DNA of 18,211 nt from Akkermansiaceae bacterium UBA5020 (GTDB taxonomy: Bacteria; Verrucomicrobiota; Verrucomicrobiia; Verrucomicrobiales; DEV007): contig DGXY01000062.1 of the NCBI GenBank assembly GCA_002396885.1, positions 1-18,211 of the forward strand. The letters are read 5' to 3'. Position numbers and translations under genes: made by a program. Shown one piece after another: positions 1 through 7,864 of the stretch; within the stretch, counting starts at the first letter, position 1; every line of letters starts with the position of its first letter. Under the pieces are notes generated by a model. It had not been told where the DNA came from. It saw only the letters and a list, made by a program, of their open reading frames with translations, and searched no databases.

Positions 1-68
1 ATGGAAAACTGAATTCTCTTGTCCCCATTCCTTTGTCCCCGTCTTCCCCGCCCACGCCCCCGCCTCCA
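1..68. other. Non-coding tail after the efflux operon
   Basis: No gene is visible in these 68 bases downstream of the outer-membrane channel gene. They contain two copies of TTGTCCCC (around 19-26 and 33-40) about 14 bases apart, in a pyrimidine-rich stretch on the plus strand. No stem followed by a T-run is seen, so no terminator can be called for the leftward operon. The repeated TTGTCCCC resembles dispersed intergenic repeats I have seen in this kind of genome, but that is memory, not a search. Confidence 0.3.
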
Positions 69-1748
69 TCACGGCGCGCTCTTTTCCGCCGGCTTTTTGA
101 AAAGTCGTTTCAGAAAAGGCGTCTCCGTCTTCTCCGGATTCGACTTCGCCACCGGATCGGCCGCAGCCTCGGGTATGGGGAATGATTTCGTCTGATCCCA
201 ACCTCCGCCGAGAGCCTTCACCAGCGAAACAGTGGCAATGAGGCGTTGGCCCGCGACCCGCTCGTAGGCAAGCTGTGTGTTCAAGCCGGTGCGGTTGGCG
301 GTGATGACGTCGAGATAGGGAGCCGCGCCCGCCTCATACTGGGTGCGGGCCAGTTGGGCCGCCCGCGTCGCACTGGCGCGCGCCCGACCGAGCGCCTCGG
401 ACTCCTTCGCGAGGTGACGCAGGCTCGAGAGACTGTTCTCGACATCGGCCACAGCGGTGAGGAAGGACTGGCGATAGGTCGCGAGCGCTTCATCGTGGGT
501 CGCATGGGCGCGTGAGAGATTGAAGCGGTCCTTGCCGCCCGAGAAAAAAGGCAGGCGGACTTTGGGTCCATAAGTCCACATGATCGAGGCGGGATCAAAA
601 AGGAGGTCGAAGTCGCCGCTTTGGAATCCCCCATTGCCAAGCAGCGAGACGCTGGGAAAAAACTGCGCCTCGGCTACCCCGATGCGGGCAGTCGCCGCGG
701 CGAGCTGCTGCTCAGCTGCGGCGATGTCCGGGCGCCGCTCGAGAAGATCACTCGGGAAACCCGTGGGGATCTTCGGCGGGCCCGCTACTCCGCTCGGGCT
801 CGCGCCAAGGGAGAAGGAGGAGGCATTCTCCCCGACGAGAAGGGCAAGGGCGTTTTCGAGGCGGTCGCGCTGGGCCTGCAGGACGGAGATCTCCGCCTCG
901 GCCGTGGCCACCTCGGTCTCGGACTGGGCCTGCTCGAGATCGTTCGCCGCACCGGCGAGGACGCGGGCCCGCGCGATCTTCAGCGCTTCGCCGCGCCAGC
1001 CGACCGCCTCGCGCACGATCGCGATCTCGGAATCGAGCGCTCGGATCTGAAAGTAGGTCGAGGCCAGTTCGGCCTGGATCCCGAGGAGGACGTTGTGGAC
1101 CGCGTCGGCCGCGGCGATGGCGTTCGCTTCGTCCGACTCGACGGTGCGGCGGGTTTTACCCCAGAGATCGATCTCCCAACCGAAATCGACGAGGGCGTTG
1201 TAGGCGGGCCCATCATACTTCAACCCATCGAGCGGAAAGGGCGAAGGCATATTCTCCGACGTGCGCTGTTGCTCGGCGGAGAGCGGCAATCCCAAGCGTG
1301 GCAGCAGATCACCTTTCGTGAACCGCGCCGTGGTGCGGGCTTGGTCAAACCGGGCGATCGCCGCCTTGAGCTGCTGGTTGTTGCGGGTGGCCCGCTCGAG
1401 GAGGCGGTTCAAGGAAGGATCGCGGAAGACCTTCCACCACTCTCCTTTCGGGAGATGGGAGGAGGGATTCGCCTCGCGCCAGGTCACGTTCTTGAACTTC
1501 TCCGGCACGGTCACGGGAGGACGCTCGTAGTCGGGGCCGACCGGCTTCAATTGGCCGAAGGCGGGAGAGGCGAAAAGGAGGAGAGTGGCGAGAGCGAGGG
1601 TGGCACGGGCTTCCAGCCCGTGCTTTCGGCGGATCGGACGAAGATCGGAACCGGCACGCGATTCGCTTTGATCGACCGTACCAACCTCGTCACCGTCGAA
1701 CGCATGGGCTGGAAGCCCATGCCACGTGCTGCTGCTGCGTTGCTTCAT
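69..1748 (-). CDS. RND efflux outer-membrane channel (NodT/OprN-like OMF)
   Basis: Outer-membrane factor of a tripartite RND pump: a trimeric barrel-tunnel that carries substrates from the adaptor/pump complex out of the cell. Family marks are VGPDYERPP near residues 70-78 of the mature start and two OMF repeats rich in long helices. The C-terminal part YLDVITANRTGLNTQLAYER ends in GGGW near 514-517. It is the last gene of the operon, 18 bp after the pump. I chose ATG at 1748 (559 aa); a TTG at 1760 would add four residues. Neither has a clear Shine-Dalgarno sequence. Codons about 8-49 lie in a REP-like repeat, after which the signal peptide core LALATLLLFASPAFG follows. Unlike most NodT proteins there is no lipobox Cys before GPDY, so cleavage by signal peptidase I is inferred. 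The tail after 517 is a charged 42-residue extension. Function is well supported; the true N-terminus is uncertain. Confidence 0.93.
   Translation of the reverse strand: MKQRSSSTWHGLPAHAFDGDEVGTVDQSESRAGSDLRPIRRKHGLEARATLALATLLLFASPAFGQLKPVGPDYERPPVTVPEKFKNVTWREANPSSHLPKGEWWKVFRDPSLNRLLERATRNNQQLKAAIARFDQARTTARFTKGDLLPRLGLPLSAEQQRTSENMPSPFPLDGLKYDGPAYNALVDFGWEIDLWGKTRRTVESDEANAIAAADAVHNVLLGIQAELASTYFQIRALDSEIAIVREAVGWRGEALKIARARVLAGAANDLEQAQSETEVATAEAEISVLQAQRDRLENALALLVGENASSFSLGASPSGVAGPPKIPTGFPSDLLERRPDIAAAEQQLAAATARIGVAEAQFFPSVSLLGNGGFQSGDFDLLFDPASIMWTYGPKVRLPFFSGGKDRFNLSRAHATHDEALATYRQSFLTAVADVENSLSSLRHLAKESEALGRARASATRAAQLARTQYEAGAAPYLDVITANRTGLNTQLAYERVAGQRLIATVSLVKALGGGWDQTKSFPIPEAAADPVAKSNPEKTETPFLKRLFKKPAEKSAP
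1601..1726. repeat. REP-like inverted pair of hairpins inside the channel gene
   Basis: Two short perfect hairpins face each other. At 1606-1624 CACGGGC and GCCCGTG flank TTCCA; at 1703-1721 CATGGGC and GCCCATG flank TGGAA. The second arm is the reverse complement of the first apart from C/T changes that are paired within each hairpin, so both stems stay intact. This is the layout of a REP/BIME-type element. The span is 126 nt, exactly 42 codons, and keeps the channel gene open. In translation it gives WHGLPAHA and HGLEARAT (minus strand) or GTGFQPV and MGWKPMPR (plus strand), phrases I recall from repeats in Planctomycetota/Verrucomicrobiota genomes. Element boundaries are approximate. Confidence 0.8.
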
Positions 1749-1766
1749 AACGATGATCAAAGAGGG

Positions 1767-4700
1767 TCAGGTATGGGACTCAACCGGTTCGGCTCCGGCG
1801 ACCGTTTCGCTGGCGGCGACTTCCTTTTTCTTCCGCCCGATCTTCATCACGAGATAATAGAAAAGCGGTGTCAGCAGCAAGCCGAAGACCGTCACTCCGA
1901 TCATGCCGGCGAAGACCGCCGTGCCCATGGCGCGCCGCATCTCGGCTCCGGCCCCGGTCGAGATCACGAGCGGGAAGACCCCGGCGATGAAGGCGATCGA
2001 GGTCATCAGGATGGGCCGCAGACGCAAACGGCAGGCCTCGAGGGCGGCCTCGAGCGGCGAGAGTCCGTGGTCGTTTTTCTCCTTCGCGAATTCGACGATG
2101 AGGATGGCGTTTTTGCAAGCAAGACCGATCAGCACGATGAAGCCGATCTGGGTGAAGATGTTGTTGTCGCCGCCGCTGAGATGCACGCCGATGAGCGCGA
2201 AGAGCAGACAGAGCGGCACGATGAGGATGATCGCGAGGGGCAGGCGCAGGCTCTCGTATTGCGCCGCGAGCACCATGAAGACGAGGAGGATGCAGAGCGG
2301 ATAGATGAAGATGGCGGTGTTGCCCGCGATGATCTTCTGATAGGTGAGGTCGGTCCACTCGAATTCAAAGCCCGCCGGCAGGACCTGCTTCGCGAGTTCG
2401 GAGATGACGGCCTCGCCTTGTCCCGAACTGAGCGGGGGGAGCGCTGCGCCGTTCAGATCGGCGGCGAGGTAACCGTTGTAGTGGGTGACGCGGTCCGGAC
2501 CAAAGCTCTCTTTCACCTGCACGAGCGATCCGATCGGCACCATGTCACCGGCAAGGTTGCGCGTCTTGAGACGGGTGATGTCAGCGGCATCGTCGCGGAA
2601 CTGCTGCTCGGCCTGCGCGACGACCTGGTAGGTGCGGCCGAAACGATTGAAGTCATTCACATAAAGACTGCCGAGATTGATCTGCAGCGTCTCGTAGAGA
2701 TTCGCGAGCGGCACGCCTTGGGCCTTCGCTTTCTCGCGATCCACGTCCGCCTCGAGTTGCGGCACGTTCACGGTGTAGCCGGAGTAAACCTGGGTGAGCT
2801 TGCCGCTGCCGTAGGCCGCGCCGACGAGGCTCTGGGTGGCGCGGTAGAGGGCCTCATAGCCTTGGTCGGAGCGGTCCTCGACCATCAGCTTGAAACCGCC
2901 GGTCGTCCCGATGCCGTTGACCGGAGGCGGCTGGAGGACGAGGACCATCGCCTCCTGGATCTCGGAAAACTGGCCGTTGAGCTGGTTCGCGATCATCTGG
3001 CCGCTCAGCTCCGGCGTGGTGCGCTCCTCGAAGTCCTTCAGGCCGACGAAGACGATCCCGCTGTTCGGACTGACGGTGAAGCCGTGGATGGAGAGCCCCG
3101 GGAAGGCGATCGCATCCTTCACCCCGGGGTGCTTGAGCGCGATGTCGGACATGCGGCGCATCACCTCGTCGGTGCGATCGAGCGAGGATCCGTCGGGGAG
3201 CTGGGCGAAGCCGACGAGGTATTGTTTGTCCTGCCCCGGCACGAAACCCGTCGGCACCATCTGGAAGCCCTTGCCCGTCGCCCAGACGAGCCCGAGGTAG
3301 AGCAGCACCGCGATGAAGCCGAAGCGGATGATGCGTTTCACGAAACCGACGTAGGCCCGCGACGACCAATCGAAGAAGCGGTTGAAGGGACGGAAGAACC
3401 AGCCGAAGAGCGCGTCGATGAGGCGGGAAAGGATGTCCTTCTTCGCCCCGTGCCCCTGCAGGAGTAGGGCGGAAAGCGCGGGACTGAGAGTCAGTGAGTT
3501 GATCGCCGAGATCACCGTCGAGATCGCGATGGTGACGGCGAACTGTTTGTAGAATTGGCCGCTCAGGCCGCTGATGAAGGCCGTGGGGATGAAGACGGCG
3601 CAAAGGACCAGCGCGGTCGCGATGATAGGTCCGGTCACCTCGCCCATGGCCTTCTTCGTGGCCTCGAGCGGGGCGAGTCCCTCGCGGATATTCCGCTCGA
3701 CGTTCTCGACGACGACGATCGCGTCATCGACGACGATGCCGATGGCAAGAACGAGCCCGAAGAGGGAAAGATTGTTGATGCTGAACCCTAACAAATGCAT
3801 CACCGCGAAGGTGCCGATGAGCGAGACCGGCACCGCGACGAGAGGGATGATCGAAGCCCGCCAGGTCTGGAGGAAGAGGACGACGACGAGGACGACGAGA
3901 ACGATGGCCTCGATGAGGGTGTGGATGACCGCATCGATCGACTTCCGCACGAAGACGGTGGGATCGTAGGCGATCGCGTAGTCGACGCCTTCGGGGAATT
4001 TCGCCTTGAGCCGCTCCATCGTTTCGCGGATCGACTGGGAAACGGAAAGTGCGTTCGCCCCGGGAAGCTGGAAGACGCCCATGCCGACGGCTTTCTTGTT
4101 GTTGATGAGGCTGCGCATCGCGTATTCGGCACTGCCCATCTCGGCGCGGCCAATGTCGCGGAGCCGGAGCTTCTCGCCGTAAGGACCGGTCTTGACGATG
4201 ATGTCTTCGAACTCCTCCTCGGTGACGAGTCGTCCCTTCGCGTTCACGGTCAGCTCGAAGGCCGCGTTCTTGGTCGGCTGCTGGCCGATCGTGCCGGCGG
4301 CAACCTGGATGTTCTGCTCGCGGATCGCGTTAACGATGTCGCTCGCGGTGAGGCCCCGTGTGGCGGCCTTGTCAGGATCGATCCAGATGCGCATGGCATA
4401 TTCGCCGCCGCCGAAGATCTGCACCTGCCCGACCCCGGAGAGGCGGGAAAGCTCGTCCTTCACGTTCAGCGTCGCGTAGTTCCGAAGGTAGATCTCGTCG
4501 TAACGGTCGTTCGGGGAAAGGAGGTGCACGACGAGGGTCATGTCGGGCGAGGACTTCACCGTGACGACACCGAAGCGCCTCACTTCCTCGGGCAGCTTCG
4601 GCAAGACCTGGGCGACCCGGTTCTGCACCTGCACCTGGGCGAGGTCGAGATCGGTCCCGACCTTGAAGGTGACGGTCAGGGTCATGGTCCCGTTCGCGGT

Positions 4701-4952
4701 GCTCTGCGAGGACATGTAGAGCATGTTCTCGATCCCGTTGATGGTCTGCTCGAGCGGCGAGGCCACGGTCTCGGCGATGGTCTTGGGATTCGCACCCGGA
4801 TAGTTCGCGGTGACGATCACGGTCGGCGGCGCGACTTCGGGATACTCCGAGACGGGCAACTGGAAAAGCGAGATCCCGCCCAACACGAGGATGAGAAGCG
4901 AGAGCGTGCCCGCAAAGACGGGGCGGGTGATAAAGTAGGTGGAGAAATTCAT
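1767..4952 (-). CDS. RND multidrug efflux pump, inner membrane (MexF-like, HAE1 family)
   Basis: Proton-driven trimeric transporter that takes drugs or other amphiphiles from the periplasm and inner-membrane leaflet and passes them to the outer-membrane channel. At 1061 aa it has normal family length. It shows the RND plan: TM1 at about 10-30, a large periplasmic loop, a TM cluster from about 340, and a second periplasmic loop and TM cluster. Proton-relay residues are present: D409 and D410 in GIVVDDAIVVVENVER, and K947 in GLACKNAILIVEFAKE. Stretches such as AFPGLSIHGFTVSPNSGIVF and YVNDFNRFGRTYQV closely recall MexF of Pseudomonas, so a MexF-like subgroup is inferred from memory. The start ATG at 4952 gives the canonical N-terminus MNFSTYFITRPVFAG. 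It lies 67 bp after the adaptor gene and 18 bp before the channel gene in one operon. Substrates cannot be told from sequence. Confidence 0.97.
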   Translation of the reverse strand: MNFSTYFITRPVFAGTLSLLILVLGGISLFQLPVSEYPEVAPPTVIVTANYPGANPKTIAETVASPLEQTINGIENMLYMSSQSTANGTMTLTVTFKVGTDLDLAQVQVQNRVAQVLPKLPEEVRRFGVVTVKSSPDMTLVVHLLSPNDRYDEIYLRNYATLNVKDELSRLSGVGQVQIFGGGEYAMRIWIDPDKAATRGLTASDIVNAIREQNIQVAAGTIGQQPTKNAAFELTVNAKGRLVTEEEFEDIIVKTGPYGEKLRLRDIGRAEMGSAEYAMRSLINNKKAVGMGVFQLPGANALSVSQSIRETMERLKAKFPEGVDYAIAYDPTVFVRKSIDAVIHTLIEAIVLVVLVVVLFLQTWRASIIPLVAVPVSLIGTFAVMHLLGFSINNLSLFGLVLAIGIVVDDAIVVVENVERNIREGLAPLEATKKAMGEVTGPIIATALVLCAVFIPTAFISGLSGQFYKQFAVTIAISTVISAINSLTLSPALSALLLQGHGAKKDILSRLIDALFGWFFRPFNRFFDWSSRAYVGFVKRIIRFGFIAVLLYLGLVWATGKGFQMVPTGFVPGQDKQYLVGFAQLPDGSSLDRTDEVMRRMSDIALKHPGVKDAIAFPGLSIHGFTVSPNSGIVFVGLKDFEERTTPELSGQMIANQLNGQFSEIQEAMVLVLQPPPVNGIGTTGGFKLMVEDRSDQGYEALYRATQSLVGAAYGSGKLTQVYSGYTVNVPQLEADVDREKAKAQGVPLANLYETLQINLGSLYVNDFNRFGRTYQVVAQAEQQFRDDAADITRLKTRNLAGDMVPIGSLVQVKESFGPDRVTHYNGYLAADLNGAALPPLSSGQGEAVISELAKQVLPAGFEFEWTDLTYQKIIAGNTAIFIYPLCILLVFMVLAAQYESLRLPLAIILIVPLCLLFALIGVHLSGGDNNIFTQIGFIVLIGLACKNAILIVEFAKEKNDHGLSPLEAALEACRLRLRPILMTSIAFIAGVFPLVISTGAGAEMRRAMGTAVFAGMIGVTVFGLLLTPLFYYLVMKIGRKKKEVAASETVAGAEPVESHT

Positions 4953-4971
4953 GCCTTGATTCCGGGGAGGA

Positions 4972-5007
4972 CCGCTGATCTTCGCTGATTTCCGCTAACT
5001 GATTTCG
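4972..5007. repeat. Short imperfect tandem repeat in adaptor-pump gap
   Basis: In the 67-bp space between adaptor and pump genes, the plus strand carries CGCTGATCTT, CGCTGATTTC and a longer variant CGCTAACTGATTTC in tandem. No stem-loop is apparent. Similar CGCTGATTTTCGC strings are familiar to me as dispersed intergenic repeats of high-GC environmental bacteria. The position inside an operon means it is transcribed in the leader of the pump gene; any regulatory effect is inference. Confidence 0.5.
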
Positions 5008-5019
5008 AGGAAGGTTGGG

Positions 5020-6180
5020 TCACGGCTTCACCGGGTTCACCCCACCGGCACCCTCGGCAGGCGGAGCTTCGACCGGCTGCACCGGCATGCCGGGCTGGGG
5101 CAGGCGCGCCATGCCGTTGACGATGATCTTTTCCCCCGCCATCAGACCGCTGCGAACGATGCGTTTGCCATCGTAGGCTGGCCCGATCACGACGGGTTTG
5201 TAGACAGTGATCTTCTCCGGCGTCACTCCGAGGACGTATTTGTTGGCCTGATCGGTGAGAATGGCCTCGGCCTCGACGAGGAGGGCGTCGTATTCGGCGG
5301 TCATGGGCAGGCGCACTCGGGTGAAAAGCCCCGGAATGAGCTGGCCGTTGGCATTGGGCAGTTCGCAGCGAACCACCATGCTGCCGGTCGCGGCGTCGAG
5401 TCGGTTGTCGAAGGATTCGATATAACCCTTGTGCGGAAAATCCTTCTCGTTAGCGAGCTGCACCTCAACCGGGACGCGGCCCTTTTCATCGACGTGAAGT
5501 TTGCCTTCGTGCTTGAGAGCCTGAAGACGGAGGAGGCTTTGTTCATCGATGTCCGTGTAGACGTAGACCGGATCGACGGTGACGATGGTCGTGAGCAGCG
5601 TCGTCCCCGCGGTGACAAAATTCCCCGTCGTGTTGATGGCCCGGCTGATGCGACCGCTGATCGGAGCCTTCACCGCCGTGTGTTCCATTTCGATCTCGGC
5701 GCTGTGGAGGGTCGCGTTCGCCGCCTCGAGCATGGCCTGGCTCTGGAGGTAAGCGCTCTCGCGGCTTTCGGCTTGCTCGGGGGCGATGGCCCGGGCGGCG
5801 AGGAGCTCTTTGACGCGGTCATACTCACGTTTGGCCATGAGAGTCGCGGCCTCGGCCCGCGCGACCTCGGCCTTGGCGGCACGCTGACGGGTTTCGAAGG
5901 CACGTTGATCGATCGTGAAAAGGATCTCGCCCTCTTTCACCAGCGCACCCGCCTCGAAATGCACTTCGGTGATGTAGCCCGAAACGCGCGGACGCAGCTC
6001 GACCATTTCAGTCGCCTCGACACGTCCGGTGAATTCCTCCCACTCCACGAGCTGGCGGGACTCGACGGCGGAGAGGGTGACCTGCGCCGGAGGCATACCA
6101 CCGTCACCGGCGGGTGGTCCGGGAGGTTCACCGCAGGCCGTAAGGAAAAGCGCGGGGATGAGTAAACACGTTTTGGTCAT
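5020..6180 (-). CDS. RND efflux periplasmic adaptor lipoprotein (MexE-like MFP)
   Basis: Membrane-fusion protein that bridges the pump and the outer-membrane channel. I chose ATG at 6180 (386 aa) because it begins directly with a lipoprotein signal, MTKTCLLIPALFLTAC; the lipobox Cys is residue 16, followed by Gly, so outer-leaflet inner-membrane anchoring is expected. An upstream ATG at 6207 would add nine residues in front of the signal and is less likely. A lipoyl-like half-motif lies near 61-92 (ELRPRVSGYITEVHFEAGAL). An alanine/glutamate-rich coiled-coil hairpin follows (about 95-160), then the second lipoyl half (VKAPISGRISRAINTTGNFV), beta-barrel and membrane-proximal domains. Ending in GMPVQP and a short proline tail is normal. 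It lies 51 bp downstream of the TetR gene and 67 bp upstream of the pump. MexE-like pairing agrees with the MexF-like pump. Confidence 0.95.
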   Translation of the reverse strand: MTKTCLLIPALFLTACGEPPGPPAGDGGMPPAQVTLSAVESRQLVEWEEFTGRVEATEMVELRPRVSGYITEVHFEAGALVKEGEILFTIDQRAFETRQRAAKAEVARAEAATLMAKREYDRVKELLAARAIAPEQAESRESAYLQSQAMLEAANATLHSAEIEMEHTAVKAPISGRISRAINTTGNFVTAGTTLLTTIVTVDPVYVYTDIDEQSLLRLQALKHEGKLHVDEKGRVPVEVQLANEKDFPHKGYIESFDNRLDAATGSMVVRCELPNANGQLIPGLFTRVRLPMTAEYDALLVEAEAILTDQANKYVLGVTPEKITVYKPVVIGPAYDGKRIVRSGLMAGEKIIVNGMARLPQPGMPVQPVEAPPAEGAGGVNPVKP

Positions 6181-6231
6181 GTCAGGAGGATGAAAACAGG
6201 GATGCATGTCAGGGCGGAAGTTCGCTCCCGC

Positions 6232-6837
6232 TCACGGACCGGGCGTTCGACCGGTGAGGAGGTGGAGCGCTCCGACTTCGAAGTCGTCGAGCGGAGCGAG
6301 GTCGTTTTTCATGCGGGCGTGGAGAAGGAGACCCTCGCTGAAAGCAAAAACCATGCGCGCGAGCATGCTGGCATCTCCGGTCACGACCGAACCATCCTCT
6401 TGTCCATCACGGATCGCGGATTCATAGAAGGTAAGAAACTCCGCAAGGATCTCCTGGAGCCGGTCGCGTAGCTCCGGATCCGTCGTCGCAACCTCGGCAC
6501 CCAGCGAATGCACGGGACATCCGAGGACACGGCCATGTTTGGCGAGAAGGTCCTCCTGCTCCTGACGGAACTCGTGGAAACAACGGAGGATGCGGCCGAG
6601 CGGCGGCGTTTCAGGAGAAAACACGGCCTCAAGATGGAGCCGGTGCTCGGCCCAGCCATGATCGATCGCCGCGAGGGCCAAGGCCGATTTCGATTCAAAA
6701 AAGTGGTAGAAACTCCCCTTTTTCACCCCGGCATGCTCACAGATGTGATCGACCGAAGTGCGCCCGTAGCTCCCCGTCCAAATCAATTCCATCATGGCCT
6801 CGAGAAGCCGTTCTTTCGCATCGCTGACGCGCCCCAT
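6232..6837 (-). CDS. TetR/AcrR-family transcriptional regulator
   Basis: Probable local repressor of the efflux operon that begins with it. The 201-aa protein has the TetR layout. An N-terminal three-helix DNA-binding domain has its helix-turn-helix around residues 28-47 (SVDHICEHAGVKKGSFYHFF, the family's hallmark YHFFESK). A helical ligand-binding domain follows, with the GCPVHSLGAEVA segment (106-117) seen in one common TetR C-terminal subfamily. ATG at 6837 gives the usual short N-terminal arm MGRVSDAKERLLEAM. It is read in the same direction as the adaptor, pump and channel genes, with a 51-bp gap to the adaptor. Autoregulation together with the pump is inferred from this arrangement and from a candidate operator just upstream. 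The ligand is unknown. Confidence 0.93.
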   Translation of the reverse strand: MGRVSDAKERLLEAMMELIWTGSYGRTSVDHICEHAGVKKGSFYHFFESKSALALAAIDHGWAEHRLHLEAVFSPETPPLGRILRCFHEFRQEQEDLLAKHGRVLGCPVHSLGAEVATTDPELRDRLQEILAEFLTFYESAIRDGQEDGSVVTGDASMLARMVFAFSEGLLLHARMKNDLAPLDDFEVGALHLLTGRTPGP

Positions 6838-6855
6838 GGGTGGACTCTGTCGAAA

Positions 6856-6871
6856 CTAGACGAACGGTCAA
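6856..6871. promoter_or_regulatory. Candidate TetR operator upstream of the efflux operon
   Basis: On the minus strand this reads TTGACCGTTCGTCTAG, an imperfect dyad (GAC ... GTC with outer T/A) 18 bp upstream of the tetR start. It resembles the TAGACC/GGTCTA type of operator used by some TetR-family repressors. TTGACC could also be a -35 box, but I see no convincing -10 at the right distance. It abuts the stop codon of the LysR gene. Tentative. Confidence 0.35.
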
Positions 6872-7786
6872 CTATTTTTCTTTCAGGAATCGGGGAATCT
6901 CCTCCAGCGCGAAATCTAGGAAGGCGCGAAGCCGTCCGGTAATGTGTCGACCGGCCGCATAGCCGGCAAACAGCTCGATCGAGGGCATTTCAAGACCGGG
7001 GAGCAGCCGCACGAGGCGTCCGCTCGCGAGATCTTCGCCCACCAACCATAGCGGCAGGAGGGAGAATCCAGCCCCTGCGAGCACCGCCTCGCGCTGCGCA
7101 GTGACGGTGTCGAGGAGCAGGCCCGGGCGCACCACAACCTCGCGGGCTGCCCTCCCCACCCCCGCCGTAAAGCGACTGCGGAGATCGAAGTGAGGCTGCA
7201 CCAGACCGATCCAAGGCAGTTGGTGTAATTCGCCCGCCTCGGAGGGCGGTCCGTAGCGCTCGAGCAAGGCGGGGGCCGCCGCGAGCACGCGGGGCAAGGC
7301 AGCGATCCGCCGCATTACGAGACTCTTGTCGACCGGTTCACCGACGAGAAACCCACAGTCGAACCCTTCTTCGATGAACTTGAGGGGACGGTTGATCAAG
7401 TGGAGTTCCGCCGTGATCTGCGGGTGCAGGCTCTGGAAACTGGCGAGCGTCCGCGAGACGATCCATTGCCCGATATCGACGACGGAAACGAGCCGCAAAT
7501 GCCCCTGCAGAGTATTGCGCTCGGCGAGAAGCTTTTGCCGCGCCCTCTCCGCCGTGACGAGGAGCCGCCTCGCGTCGGGCAGGAGGACGCGCCCCGCCTC
7601 GGTCAGGCTCATGGCATGGGTATCGCGCTGGATCAGGGGCACCTTGACGGCCCGCTCGAGAGCCTGGATCTGACGGCTCACGGTCGGCTGCGAAATGCCC
7701 AGCACCCTCGATGCCGCCGAAATGCTGCCACTCTCCGCCACCTGCACAAAGGCGCGAATTTGTTTCAAATCCTCCAATCCGGTCAT
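6872..7786 (-). CDS. LysR-family transcriptional regulator
   Basis: Likely controls the divergent adaptor-pump pair. The 304-aa protein has the LysR plan: an N-terminal winged helix with helix-turn-helix near residues 21-41 (SISAASRVLGISQPTVSRQI), a linker helix (LLPDARRLLVTAERARQKLL), and a type 2 periplasmic-binding-like effector domain from about 95 to the end. ATG at 7786 gives the standard start MTGLEDLKQIRAFVQVAESG. It resembles the many small-LysR regulators with a PRVLAAAPALLERYG segment (YafC/DsdC-like group), not clearly MexT itself. Its stop lies 34 bp before the tetR start on the same strand, so read-through into the first efflux operon is possible. Regulation of the second pump is inferred from divergent placement and the palindrome between them. 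The effector is unknown. Confidence 0.94.
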   Translation of the reverse strand: MTGLEDLKQIRAFVQVAESGSISAASRVLGISQPTVSRQIQALERAVKVPLIQRDTHAMSLTEAGRVLLPDARRLLVTAERARQKLLAERNTLQGHLRLVSVVDIGQWIVSRTLASFQSLHPQITAELHLINRPLKFIEEGFDCGFLVGEPVDKSLVMRRIAALPRVLAAAPALLERYGPPSEAGELHQLPWIGLVQPHFDLRSRFTAGVGRAAREVVVRPGLLLDTVTAQREAVLAGAGFSLLPLWLVGEDLASGRLVRLLPGLEMPSIELFAGYAAGRHITGRLRAFLDFALEEIPRFLKEK

Positions 7787-7864
7787 ACGGATTAAGCATA
7801 TCCGATATGCATGTATCCGGTGGTTTTTTTTTCAAGTCATGCGATTTCCGGCGTAACAAGTGGG
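7787..7864. promoter_or_regulatory. Divergent control region with 15-bp palindrome
   Basis: The 78 bp between the LysR and adaptor starts contain a perfect 7-1-7 palindrome, GCATATCCGATATGC, at 7796-7810. The half-site CGGAT/ATCCG occurs three times: 7788-7792 (as CGGAT), 7800-7804 and 7815-7819. A T-N11-A pattern, the loose LysR box, fits T7793 to A7805 but is not centred on the palindrome. A run of nine T follows at about 7823-7831. This is the expected place for LysR autoregulation and control of the adaptor-pump genes. No confident -35/-10 pair was found for either direction. Confidence 0.55.

Noticed and set aside
621..3467. 948-codon open frame on the plus strand, antisense to the channel and pump genes
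   Set aside because: Its translation is rich in Arg/Asp/Glu/Gly/His with no domain and mirrors the reverse strand of two clear genes; long antisense frames are common in GC-rich DNA.
3795..4988. 397-codon plus-strand frame opposite the pump gene
   Set aside because: Same kind of low-complexity acidic/histidine-rich shadow; the minus-strand RND protein is unambiguous.
7811..7864. Upstream ATG extension of the second adaptor
   Set aside because: The 18 extra residues precede a complete lipoprotein signal and begin immediately after the regulatory palindrome.
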